From the NCBI RefSeq assembly GCF_020026925.1, contig NZ_JAIQDW010000016.1:45413-109412 (forward strand): 64,000 nt of DNA, written 5' to 3'. This document shows positions 34,919 through 44,105 of this stretch, in pieces. The position numbers and the translations under genes are program-made. The DNA is from Flavobacterium hibisci. Its GTDB lineage: Bacteria > Bacteroidota > Bacteroidia > Flavobacteriales > Flavobacteriaceae. Below the pieces are notes generated by a model that saw only the letters and a program-made list of their open reading frames with translations, was not told where the DNA came from and ran no database searches. Every line of letters begins with the position of its first letter. Positions within the stretch are counted from its first letter, which is position 1.

Positions 34919-35542
34919 ATGAAAATGACGCTTTTTAATGATACCGAATTGTTTTCGAGCGGTACAGGAGGCAAAAAACAGTTTGATGTTCCTGATGCTG
35001 ACCTGCTTTTAATCGACAATTTTTTTTCGAAAGAAGAGTCTGATTATTATTACACTACCTTACTTCATCAAACGCAGTGGCATGAATATGATATGCCTAT
35101 GTATGATAAAATAGTTACCGCACCCAGAATGATTTCCTGGTATAGTGACGACAATTTAGATGGAAGCGAATCCAGTCAAAGCTGGCCGGCTGAACTGCAA
35201 GTAATCAGAGAGCGCGTAGAAAAAGAAACCCATATACAATTTAATGCCGTACTGCTTAACCTTTATCGAAACGGAAAAGACGGTGTGGGATGGCACAGCG
35301 ACAAGACCAAAAGCAGCAACAAGGACATGGACATTGCCTCTGTTACCTTTGGAGAAACCAGAATATTCAGGCTGAGACACAAGTTTCGAAAAGAGATTCC
35401 GCAAATTGAGATTCCGCTGCATCATGGCACATTTTTACTGATGGCAGGCGCTACAAACAGTTTCTGGCAGCATCAGGTTCCTAAAACCTCCAGAGATGTA
35501 CTAACCAGAATTAACCTTACTTTTAGGAGGATTCTTAAATAA
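34919..35542 (+). CDS. AlkB-like 2OG-Fe(II) dioxygenase
   Basis: The start at 34919 (MKMTLFNDTELF) is chosen over an upstream frame at 34817 that runs into the divergent gene. The 207-aa product shows AlkB-family motifs: LLLIDNFFSKEE, NAVLLNLYRNGKDGVGWHSD (iron ligands H and D), SVTFGETRIFRLRHK and LMAGATNSFWQHQVPKT with DVLTRINLTFR (third His and the Arg that binds 2-oxoglutarate). It oxidatively removes alkyl groups from DNA or RNA bases. Divergence from an S24 regulator suggests damage-linked control. Confidence 0.9.
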   Translation: MKMTLFNDTELFSSGTGGKKQFDVPDADLLLIDNFFSKEESDYYYTTLLHQTQWHEYDMPMYDKIVTAPRMISWYSDDNLDGSESSQSWPAELQVIRERVEKETHIQFNAVLLNLYRNGKDGVGWHSDKTKSSNKDMDIASVTFGETRIFRLRHKFRKEIPQIEIPLHHGTFLLMAGATNSFWQHQVPKTSRDVLTRINLTFRRILK

Positions 35543-35848
35543 TTAAGGCACACAAAAACCTTACTAAAACTCTACTTTTGACAATACTCCAGCAAAGAAA
35601 TAAATGTTTATAACTTCCATTTCTACTTTGCCATAAAATTGCTGTATTCTATGATATAACACCCTATAATAGCGTTTTTGCATCCTTTTATTAATATTAA
35701 AAAACATGTTAAAAAAAAGTTTAAATTCTCTATTTTTTCCTGTTAAATTTATTTTATATTTGACCGCCGTAAAATCTATTATAATAAGTCTTTCTTTACA
35801 AAGGTTACTGTGCAAAGAATCACTTGATATCACTTAACCTGTCTGCAA
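35543..35848. other. Leader region before the secreted-protein cluster
   Basis: These 306 bases contain no supported gene. TATATTTG at 35755-35762 fits the -7 consensus and gives a leader of about 80 bases. Confidence 0.45.
35755..35762 (+). promoter_or_regulatory. Probable -7 box of the secreted-protein cluster
   Basis: The sequence TATATTTG matches TAnnTTTG. No clear -33 TTG was seen. Confidence 0.5.
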
Positions 35849-38800
35849 TTGAAAAAAACTACCCAAAAGTTCACATATTCCTTTTTTTATATTATTTTAT
35901 TTATCATTTCTGGCACTTTTGCCCATGCAAATGATACTATTACTGCTCAAAAAAAACAATCACTTTTATTAAAAAAAATACCGCAAAAAGAGGTTTCTTC
36001 CCTTAGTCCATCTTCGATATCGGTACCAGCAGAAAGTGAATTTACCAGTTCTTTTATTCAAAGCCATTTCCCAATTTCAGCCCAAACCAGCAATGACCTA
36101 GGCAAGGCGATGTCTACCTGTGAAGAAATTGACAAGAACATGAGCCTTCTGACGGATTTTCTGGAGCCCAAAAAGCTTTCAACCCTGCCGTTAGGAATCA
36201 AAAAAACAATTGGCGGCATACAATATCTTTTAGGGATCAGCAATGCCAAATTTACTCCGGAATATACTGAATTGACCGCTTTTGTAAGGATTACTCTTCC
36301 TCAAACTGATGAAACAGGAAAACAAAAGCAGTTATTTTTTGGGGCCAATAATATCAAACTTTCCCATAAAGGCGGCTTGGTTGGCGCTACTAATCTGGTT
36401 TTACTTGGCGATGTCCCTATAAAAATCAATGGTGAGAATTTGTTGCTGATTTTAAAAGGCGGCATGGAAATGTCAACCGGCGAAGTAAAGAATAAAACTT
36501 ATGTAACTATAGATTGTAACGGCTTTAAGGAATTGGGACTGGAAGCTGATGTTGTTTTTTCGAGAAATTTATTAGAGCCGGTCGATGCCAGTTACAATCC
36601 TCTTCCTACTGAAAAAAGAGTTCAGGCTTCTTTTAAAACTATTGTATCGAACTGGAATGATATTTTAGTAGAAATATCACTGCCTACTTTTCAACTGACC
36701 AATTATAAAGGAACCTGTTTTGAACTGAACAAAGCCGTAATTGATTTCAGCGACCTTCATAATTCCAGTTCTATTGTCTGGCCCAAAGATTATCAAAAAG
36801 ATTATCTGGTGCCCGGAAATGAAAATTTATGGAGAGGATTATTTGTAAGTTCGTTAAAAGTAGTCCTTCCTTCCCAATTCAAGGAGAAAGGAACCGATAA
36901 CCGACTTACATTTAAAGCAACCAATCTGTTAATAGACCGAATGGGTGTATCCGGAAATTTCTCTGCCGACAATGTTCTGGATTTAGGAAAAGGCAGTGCT
37001 GCAGGATGGCAGTTTTCTGTTGATCATATTGAAATGGAATTCAGGGCAAATTCACTAATGCATGCCAAATTTAACGGAGCTATTGTTTTACCGTTATCTG
37101 ATAAATCTAAAAAATGCGCTGCTAAAACACGTGGTGAAATTTCATATAATGCTCTTATTAATCCTGTTGACGATGAATATTTATTAAAAGCGGAAGTAAG
37201 CGAAAATGTCTGCTTTCAGGCGTTTAAAGCTACCGCCCGATTTGACAAGGGATCTTACATCGAGTTAAAGATAAAAGAAGGCAAATTTTTACCGAAAGCT
37301 TTTTTAAATGGAAGCATTACCATAAAAGGAAGTAATAAGCCAAATGCTGATCAGGAACCCGAAGCTTCCGGACCTCCATTATCTTCAATGGGGCTACCGA
37401 TGGCACAAGCTACCCAAACTAAAACCACTACAACAACTCCAACTCCAGCTCAAGCAGTAGATGAAGATGAAGATGAAAAAGGTGCCGTCGCTTTTCAGGG
37501 CATCTTATTTCAGGATTTAGAATTACAAACGGTAACCCCCATTTTCAAAGCGAAATACTTTGGCTATAAAAATGAGGCTGAAACCGATCCTAATTCTTCT
37601 AAAGTAGCCAATTTCCCAATCACGATCCATGAGATTGCCCTTATAGCTGATGATGCATCCGCATCCCTAAAAATAGATTTATCTGTTAATTTGATGAAGG
37701 ATCAATTTAGCGGGCGGACAAGATTTAATGTCGTAGGTAAATTTGGAAAAGACGATGGCATACAAAAGTGGAAATTTTCTCATTTAAAATTTGAACGGGT
37801 AGATATTGCTGCCGACTTAGGCGGTATGAAATTCAAAGGAAGCATTGAAATAATGGACAATGACCCTGTCTATGGCAAAGGTTTTAAAGGATCACTAAAA
37901 GCTGATTTTTCAGGAGGGATATCTGTTGAGGCCAATGCTATTTTTGGTTCTACCACTTTCAGATACTGGTATGTAGATGCTATGGTGGATAACCTGAATA
38001 TCCCGGCTGGCGCTATTACTTTTAAAGGTTTTGGCGGTGGTGCTTATTACCGAATGAAAAAAGACGGTTTTAGCAACCGGTTTGCTGCTTCAGGCTCTAA
38101 TTATGTTCCTGATTCCGAATCCGGTCTTGGGGTAAAAGCCATGATTAAATTTGCCGGAACTGCTACTGCCGATGCTTTTTGGGGAGGTGCCGGTTTTGAA
38201 ATCGCCTTTAACAATCATGGTGGTGTAAACAGAATCAGTATTTACGGAGAAGGCCATGTAATGCAGCCATTTGAAATACCGGGTGCAGAAGAATTGCAAG
38301 GCGCTTTAAAAGCTGTAGCAGAAAATGAAAGCCTTATGTCAAAAGTAGCTTTAGAGGCTCTAAAAACATCTAATCTATCAGAAGCTGCGGCTACGTTATA
38401 TCCAAATGATGTAAAAAGCTCTATGGGAATCAATGCTTTTGCTGCTATTGAATATGACTTCAAAGCCAAAACTTTACATGGCTCATTTGATCTATATATT
38501 GATACCCCCGGTGGTTTTATAAAAGGCCGTGCATCCGGAAATAGAGCCGGATGGGCTGTTTTACATTTTGGTCCGGATAAATGGTACATACATATGGGAA
38601 AACCGACCGACCGATTAGGTATTAAATTAGCCATAGGATCAATTGAAGTGGAAGCCGGTGGTTACTTCATGCTGGGTGACGATATTCCGGGCAGTCCTCC
38701 ACCGCCTGCTATTGTCGCGCAACTTTTGGGAGTTGATGCTTCCAAACTGGATTATATGCGTAATGAAAATATGATTGATTCAGGAAGAGGATTTGCGTTT

Positions 38801-40639
38801 GGTGCAGATTTTAGCATAAAAACAGGGAATTTAAGCTTTTTAATGTTTTACGCTAATTTTCAAGCCGGATTCGGATTCGACATTATGGTAAAAGATTACG
38901 GAGACGCTGAATGTAAGGGTTCCGGACAAATTGGCTTAAACGGATGGTATGCCAATGGGCAATCTTATGCATACCTTCAAGGAGAACTGGGCATCAATAT
39001 TAAATTGCTTTTTGTACGCAAGAAAATCTCTATCATCAAGGGAGGAGGCGCTGTTTTACTACAGGCCAAACTACCTAATCCGTTATGGATACGCGGTTAC
39101 ATGGCCGGCAAATTTAGTATCCTCGGAGGAGCGATACGAGGTAGTTTCCGATTTAAATTACAGTTTGGAAAAGAATGTGAATTTATAAATGCAGATCCAT
39201 TGGCAGGATTAAAATCTATTGCTGACATTACCCCAACGGAAGGCTCAAAAGATGTAGATGTTTTTGCAATTCCACAAGTTGCCTTTAATATGCCTGTAGA
39301 TAAAAACTTTACACTCGAAGATGATCAGGGAACCAAAACATACCGACTCAAACTTGAAGAATATACCATCAAAAAAGATGGTGTTCCGGTTATTGGTACC
39401 ATAAGCTGGAATACCACCAAAGATTTACTAAGTTTTAATGCCAGTGAAGTTTTGCCTCAGAATTCTAATTTGGTCATAACTGCCAAAGTAAGTTTTCAGG
39501 AAAATGTAAACGGAACCTGGAAAACCATTATGGATCAAGGTCAGGTTGCTATGGAAAATGAGGTCCGAAACTTTACTACAGGTGCAGCACCTAAAAATAT
39601 TCCTGTAAACAATATTGCTTACAGTTATCCTGTATTTGACCAAAAGTATGTATATCAAAATGAAAGTAAGGAAGCTTATATCGTACTGAAACAGGGTCAG
39701 ACTTATCTGTTTGAATTAAAACCAGGTCAATCCCAACAAGCTATATATAAAACCGGAAATAAAACAACCAGCACTGCTATCCGATATAATTCTGATTTGA
39801 AAAAAGTAATTGTTGATTTACCTGTATTGGAACAGGCAAAGCCTTACAATTTATCGTTAATGACACTGGAAAAACAAAATGAAGCCAATGGTAATTTAAC
39901 CGAAAATTACCAGAGTCAAAATCTGGCTGACAATAATAATGTGGATGTAAAAAACAATGAACTTAAAGAAGTTGTTTCCGGTGCAGAAGCTATTGAGTTG
40001 GTACAATACAACTTTAACACCAGCCAATACAATACTTTTCAGGAAAAGATGGCTGCCAAAAAGCCTAAACAAACATTAGTGGAAATTATCTATTCTGATG
40101 TTCATGCTTTACAATCCTTAAACAGTTCTACTGAACCTTTTGATGAAGCAGAACTTATTGGTAATTCGAAAACTTTATTTCAACCACTTGTAAGCACGGA
40201 AGCTATTTTAGACAACAATTATTACAACAATGAAATTTATCCTCTTATCTATCAGGGATATCCTCTTGAAGCTGATTTAAAACTGAATAAAAGCAGCAAT
40301 ATTGCTTTGGGGGTCCCTCCTGTAAAAGGTGTAGAAACGATGGCCTGGTATCAGGATTATATTTTTAACAATCCAACCAGTTTCATGCTTAAGGAATATC
40401 TTCCCTATCGTTATAACCTGCCGTTTTACTATAAAAATGATTTTATTGATTTAAGATATAAAATCGTAAACAAATATCTGAATACCTCTAATCAGGCTAT
40501 GATAGCGAAATATAATTACATCATTAACGGTGAATTTCCATATTTGAAAAAAGGCAATTACAACATTAAACTGAATTATACACTTCCCGGAGGTCAGGCA
40601 GGAACAAGTTCTATTTTTACTTTCAACAAATCAAATTAA
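35849..40639 (+). CDS. Very large exported beta-rich protein (unknown), first gene of the surface-toxin cluster
   Basis: This 1596-aa protein uses a TTG start because no in-frame ATG exists between the upstream TGA and the signal peptide (MKKTTQKFTYSFFYIILFI, cleaved near AHAN). The N-terminal 1100 residues alternate hydrophobic and polar positions with repeated VEANAIFG-, GGGAYYRMK-like strands, as in very long beta-sheet proteins. A low-complexity linker (TKTTTTTPTPAQ) lies at about residues 525-545. Around residue 1130 an Ig-like (Big_5) module begins (DITPTEGSKDVDVFAIPQ). The rest is unrecognised. It has no T9SS sorting domain at its end. It starts the cluster and overlaps nothing upstream; the next gene begins 2 bases after its stop. 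Confidence 0.75.
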   Translation: MKKTTQKFTYSFFYIILFIISGTFAHANDTITAQKKQSLLLKKIPQKEVSSLSPSSISVPAESEFTSSFIQSHFPISAQTSNDLGKAMSTCEEIDKNMSLLTDFLEPKKLSTLPLGIKKTIGGIQYLLGISNAKFTPEYTELTAFVRITLPQTDETGKQKQLFFGANNIKLSHKGGLVGATNLVLLGDVPIKINGENLLLILKGGMEMSTGEVKNKTYVTIDCNGFKELGLEADVVFSRNLLEPVDASYNPLPTEKRVQASFKTIVSNWNDILVEISLPTFQLTNYKGTCFELNKAVIDFSDLHNSSSIVWPKDYQKDYLVPGNENLWRGLFVSSLKVVLPSQFKEKGTDNRLTFKATNLLIDRMGVSGNFSADNVLDLGKGSAAGWQFSVDHIEMEFRANSLMHAKFNGAIVLPLSDKSKKCAAKTRGEISYNALINPVDDEYLLKAEVSENVCFQAFKATARFDKGSYIELKIKEGKFLPKAFLNGSITIKGSNKPNADQEPEASGPPLSSMGLPMAQATQTKTTTTTPTPAQAVDEDEDEKGAVAFQGILFQDLELQTVTPIFKAKYFGYKNEAETDPNSSKVANFPITIHEIALIADDASASLKIDLSVNLMKDQFSGRTRFNVVGKFGKDDGIQKWKFSHLKFERVDIAADLGGMKFKGSIEIMDNDPVYGKGFKGSLKADFSGGISVEANAIFGSTTFRYWYVDAMVDNLNIPAGAITFKGFGGGAYYRMKKDGFSNRFAASGSNYVPDSESGLGVKAMIKFAGTATADAFWGGAGFEIAFNNHGGVNRISIYGEGHVMQPFEIPGAEELQGALKAVAENESLMSKVALEALKTSNLSEAAATLYPNDVKSSMGINAFAAIEYDFKAKTLHGSFDLYIDTPGGFIKGRASGNRAGWAVLHFGPDKWYIHMGKPTDRLGIKLAIGSIEVEAGGYFMLGDDIPGSPPPPAIVAQLLGVDASKLDYMRNENMIDSGRGFAFGADFSIKTGNLSFLMFYANFQAGFGFDIMVKDYGDAECKGSGQIGLNGWYANGQSYAYLQGELGINIKLLFVRKKISIIKGGGAVLLQAKLPNPLWIRGYMAGKFSILGGAIRGSFRFKLQFGKECEFINADPLAGLKSIADITPTEGSKDVDVFAIPQVAFNMPVDKNFTLEDDQGTKTYRLKLEEYTIKKDGVPVIGTISWNTTKDLLSFNASEVLPQNSNLVITAKVSFQENVNGTWKTIMDQGQVAMENEVRNFTTGAAPKNIPVNNIAYSYPVFDQKYVYQNESKEAYIVLKQGQTYLFELKPGQSQQAIYKTGNKTTSTAIRYNSDLKKVIVDLPVLEQAKPYNLSLMTLEKQNEANGNLTENYQSQNLADNNNVDVKNNELKEVVSGAEAIELVQYNFNTSQYNTFQEKMAAKKPKQTLVEIIYSDVHALQSLNSSTEPFDEAELIGNSKTLFQPLVSTEAILDNNYYNNEIYPLIYQGYPLEADLKLNKSSNIALGVPPVKGVETMAWYQDYIFNNPTSFMLKEYLPYRYNLPFYYKNDFIDLRYKIVNKYLNTSNQAMIAKYNYIINGEFPYLKKGNYNIKLNYTLPGGQAGTSSIFTFNKSN

Positions 40640-40641
40640 GC

Positions 40642-42711
40642 ATGAGATCCCTATTTTCAATCCTATTCTTTTTTACAATAGGCTTTACCAGTTTTTCCCA
40701 AAGTAAAGAAGATACTATAACTGAAAAGAAACCCGAAATTCAAGTTATAGCCAGAGTGCAAAAAGACAGAATCTTATTGCGATGGGCTGTTACGACCCCA
40801 ATTGCCTGGAAAAAATTAAATACTTATGGTTATAGATTAGAAAGATATACCGTGACGCGTGACAATAAAACCTTAACGCAACCTGAAAAATTGATTCTTG
40901 CCAAAGTTATAAAACCTGAACCGCTAGAATCATGGGAAAAAGTTATTGAAACTAATGATAATGCCGCTATTATTGCACAGGCTATTTATGGTGAGAGTTT
41001 TGCTGTAGAAGGAGGTGGTACTATTCAAAACATTGTAAACCTTTCTGAAGAGAATGAACAACGTTTTACATTTGCCTTATTTAGTGCTGATAAAGATTTT
41101 GAAACGGCAAAGAAGGCCGGTCTGGGTTTTGAAGATAAGACTGCCAAACTAAATGAAAAATATGCTTACAGGGTTGTTTCAAATGTTCCGGAAAATGAAC
41201 TAATTATTGACTATGGCGGAATATTCGTGGGGCTTAAAGAATATGAACCCCTACCAAAACCACTTGATTTTACGGTCCACTTTACAGACAAAAGCAGTAT
41301 GCTTAGCTGGAATTTTAAAACCTTATCACAAGTGTATGGAAGTTATTATATAGAACGCTCCACAGATAAAAAGACTTTTGAAAGAATTACTGATAAACCC
41401 TACACCTCCTTAAATCAGGAAAATGCCAATAACAACCGTATTTTCTATGTCGATTCTATAGCCAACAACAAACCTTACAGTTACAGAATACAGGGAATTT
41501 CTCCATTTGGTGAATTAAGCCCTTATTCTGAAGTTATTACCGGAAAAGGAACTACCATTTTGAAATTTGTGCCTCATCTAAAAGTGAAGGATTTTAAAGA
41601 TGATACAACTGTTACCTTAACATGGGAATTCCCGGTAGAAGGTGATGCTGAAATTTCAGGATTTGAATTAAACCGTTCTGACAGTGATGATATCAACTAC
41701 ACCACAGTTGTAAAAAACATACCGGCAAAAAGTCGTTCTGTAACGTATAATAAGCTTTTATCAACCAATTATTTTACTATTACTGCGATAGGTAAACAAG
41801 GGAGCAACAGAACTTCTTTTCCCATGCTTGTACAGCCTGTAGATTCTATACCACCTTCAAAACCTATCGGATTAAAAGGTGTAATTGACAGTTTAGGCAT
41901 AGTAAAGCTAACCTGGACTGCAAACAAAGAAAAGGATTTGTTAGGGTACCGTATTTACAAAGGAAATACTCCTCACGAAGAATTCGCTCAGATTACAGTA
42001 AGCCCACACGAATCTATTACTTACGATGATAAAGTACAAATTAAAAACTTAAACCCTAAGGTATATTATAAAATAATTGCAGTAGATAACCGCTATAATA
42101 TGTCGGATTTTTCAGAAGTACTAATCATCAAGAAACCTGATGTAATACCTCCTACTTCACCTATATTTTCAGATTTCGAAATAAAAGAGGGAGCGGTTTT
42201 CCTGGAATGGGTCAACAGCCAGAGCGAAGATGTTGTCAGCCATCAGTTATACAGAAAAGAAAATGACCAGAAAGACTGGGCACTTATTCTGGATACCAAA
42301 AACAAGGAAGAAAAATTTCAGGATAAAACCGTTGTTGAAGGCAATACCTACCGTTATGCCATTTTTGCCAAGGATGAGAGTAATTTAACTTCTAAAGCAT
42401 CACCCGAAGTCGCTATGTTTGTGCCAAAATATTCAGTAATGCCAGCTGTAAAAGGATTTTTTGCGCAGGCTAATAAAACGACCAATACTATTGATTTGTC
42501 ATGGGAATATGCAAATATGGAGGTAAACAGTTTTGAAATTTATAAGGCATCAGATACCGAACCTTTGCAGCTAATTCAGGTACTTAATGGAAAAATAAAA
42601 CGTCTGTCTGATCCTACTATTACCATCAATACCACTTATAAATATGGTATAAGAGCGGTGTATAAAGACGGAAGGACCTCTAAAATGGATTTTTTTAGTT
42701 TAAAATTTTAA
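40642..42711 (+). CDS. Exported fibronectin type III protein
   Basis: This 689-aa protein has a signal peptide (MRSLFSILFFFTIGFTSF) and about five fibronectin type III-like modules from residue 200 on, each with the W..P....V..Y.IYR..... pattern (ISGFELNRSDSD, KDLLGYRIYKGNTPHEEF, VVSHQLYRKENDQKDW and VNSFEIYKASDTEP). The first 200 residues are a separate domain (VQKDRILLRWAVTTPIAWKKL). There is no T9SS signal. Its gene follows the 1596-aa gene by 2 bases, so the two are translationally coupled and probably form a complex. It may act as a surface scaffold. Confidence 0.8.
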   Translation: MRSLFSILFFFTIGFTSFSQSKEDTITEKKPEIQVIARVQKDRILLRWAVTTPIAWKKLNTYGYRLERYTVTRDNKTLTQPEKLILAKVIKPEPLESWEKVIETNDNAAIIAQAIYGESFAVEGGGTIQNIVNLSEENEQRFTFALFSADKDFETAKKAGLGFEDKTAKLNEKYAYRVVSNVPENELIIDYGGIFVGLKEYEPLPKPLDFTVHFTDKSSMLSWNFKTLSQVYGSYYIERSTDKKTFERITDKPYTSLNQENANNNRIFYVDSIANNKPYSYRIQGISPFGELSPYSEVITGKGTTILKFVPHLKVKDFKDDTTVTLTWEFPVEGDAEISGFELNRSDSDDINYTTVVKNIPAKSRSVTYNKLLSTNYFTITAIGKQGSNRTSFPMLVQPVDSIPPSKPIGLKGVIDSLGIVKLTWTANKEKDLLGYRIYKGNTPHEEFAQITVSPHESITYDDKVQIKNLNPKVYYKIIAVDNRYNMSDFSEVLIIKKPDVIPPTSPIFSDFEIKEGAVFLEWVNSQSEDVVSHQLYRKENDQKDWALILDTKNKEEKFQDKTVVEGNTYRYAIFAKDESNLTSKASPEVAMFVPKYSVMPAVKGFFAQANKTTNTIDLSWEYANMEVNSFEIYKASDTEPLQLIQVLNGKIKRLSDPTITINTTYKYGIRAVYKDGRTSKMDFFSLKF

Positions 42712-42911
42712 TCTATGAAAGAACTACATTCTACTTTTCTTTTTTCTCATGAAGGAAGTTTTACGGTCAGACTTATATTATTGAAGTAAACAGACAAATA
42801 TAACTGATAAAATAGCAACAGATATATTAGTATTTATAGTTGGAAGATGATTAATTATTTTAAAAGATAAAAAAATAATTAAATTGACATTGACCAAACA
42901 ACAAATTAAAT

Positions 42912-44102
42912 ATGATAAAAAAATTATTCTTCTTTTTGCTTATTATGGCTAGTATTATTCTTCAGGGGCAAACTAAATATGGGGTTTTAATAAAGACTAC
43001 ATTGCGTCCCGCTGAGAGTTCGGAAAGTCTTTCCGGAAACCATGACATATTTATAGGAAATACCAGGATTAATAAAGGCCCCTATTCTAAAGATATAATA
43101 GTTGTAGAATATGACTTTATTAACATAATAGATAATCCAACTTCTATTTCATGCCTGTCCACAACAAGTGATAGCGATGGGACTATAAATTGCATTTTTT
43201 CAACATCAATTCCATATAATAAAGCAACTTTTACCTATGGTATTATTAATGCTTGTGTTGCATATTCAGAAATATATGGGATTTATTTGACACAACCTTA
43301 TGATACAAATATTTGTAAAGAAAAAACAATTACTTTAAACCATGGTTGGAATTGGCAGTATAGATTTGATGAAGAACCATGGTCAGATTTTCCAAGTGCA
43401 TTTCAGGCAAAAACAAGTATTTCATTTAAATTAACTGATTTAGCCAATCCTGATGGAAAGAAAAAAATAAATATTAAGACGGGGTATTTACCTAATTTTT
43501 CAGACGTGATAACTTATGATATTATACCATGTTCTCCAGCATTAGAAATTAACCCCCCTCTAACTTCAAAAACTTTATGCAGTAATGAACGTACAGGAAG
43601 TGTTACTTTAAAGTTTAAAGAAAAACTAAATGACGATGAACAATTATTTTTAAATTTATTTAAGAATTCATCTACTCCAATTTTAATAGGTAACCTTTTT
43701 GTTCCCAAATCCTCAATAATAAATAATGAATTTACCTGGACAGGATTCGAGAAAGGTAATTACATAATAAAATATCAGGCACAAAGTATTTCTGATAATT
43801 CAGAAAATTTAAATTCCAGTGTAGTAGTTACTGATGAATTTATTATAGAGAGTCCTACACCCTTAAAATTTGAAATAAAAAAAGCAGACAACCCAATATG
43901 TTTTGGAGACCTTGCAGAAGTTTCTATCGCTGTAACCGGCGGAACAGGAGATTATAAATTTTACGTCGACGGAGTCGAAAAGACAACCCCAAAACCGGTA
44001 AAAGAAGCAGATGGTTATTATCATATCAGAGGATTAATCCCTACAGCAGTAAATAGTATTAAGGTAATGGATGGAAATAACTGTATTGAGAAAACACTTT
44101 AG
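42912..44102 (+). CDS. Exported SprB-like-repeat protein, paralogue 1 of four
   Basis: This 396-aa protein has a signal peptide (MIKKLFFFLLIMASIILQG). Its N-terminal 300 residues are paralogous in pattern to its three followers. Its last 75 residues (LKFEIKKADNPICFGDLAE, VAVTGGTGDYKFYV-like, SIKVMDGNNCIEKTL) are one SprB-like repeat and almost the same as in paralogue 3. It stops right after the conserved CIEKTL and the next gene starts 3 bases on. There is no T9SS domain. It seems to be the first of a tandem gene family of surface subunits; the 200-base gap before it suggests its own promoter. Confidence 0.7.
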   Translation: MIKKLFFFLLIMASIILQGQTKYGVLIKTTLRPAESSESLSGNHDIFIGNTRINKGPYSKDIIVVEYDFINIIDNPTSISCLSTTSDSDGTINCIFSTSIPYNKATFTYGIINACVAYSEIYGIYLTQPYDTNICKEKTITLNHGWNWQYRFDEEPWSDFPSAFQAKTSISFKLTDLANPDGKKKINIKTGYLPNFSDVITYDIIPCSPALEINPPLTSKTLCSNERTGSVTLKFKEKLNDDEQLFLNLFKNSSTPILIGNLFVPKSSIINNEFTWTGFEKGNYIIKYQAQSISDNSENLNSSVVVTDEFIIESPTPLKFEIKKADNPICFGDLAEVSIAVTGGTGDYKFYVDGVEKTTPKPVKEADGYYHIRGLIPTAVNSIKVMDGNNCIEKTL

Positions 44103-44105
44103 TTT

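Noticed and set aside
35564..35833. 89-aa minus-strand frame in the leader of the surface cluster
   Set aside because: It has no motif or ribosome-binding context and overlaps the likely promoter of the following gene.
42712..42911. Possible small gene in the 200-base gap before the first paralogue
   Set aside because: The only ATG frame is 24 codons with no features. I found no consensus -7 box there either.
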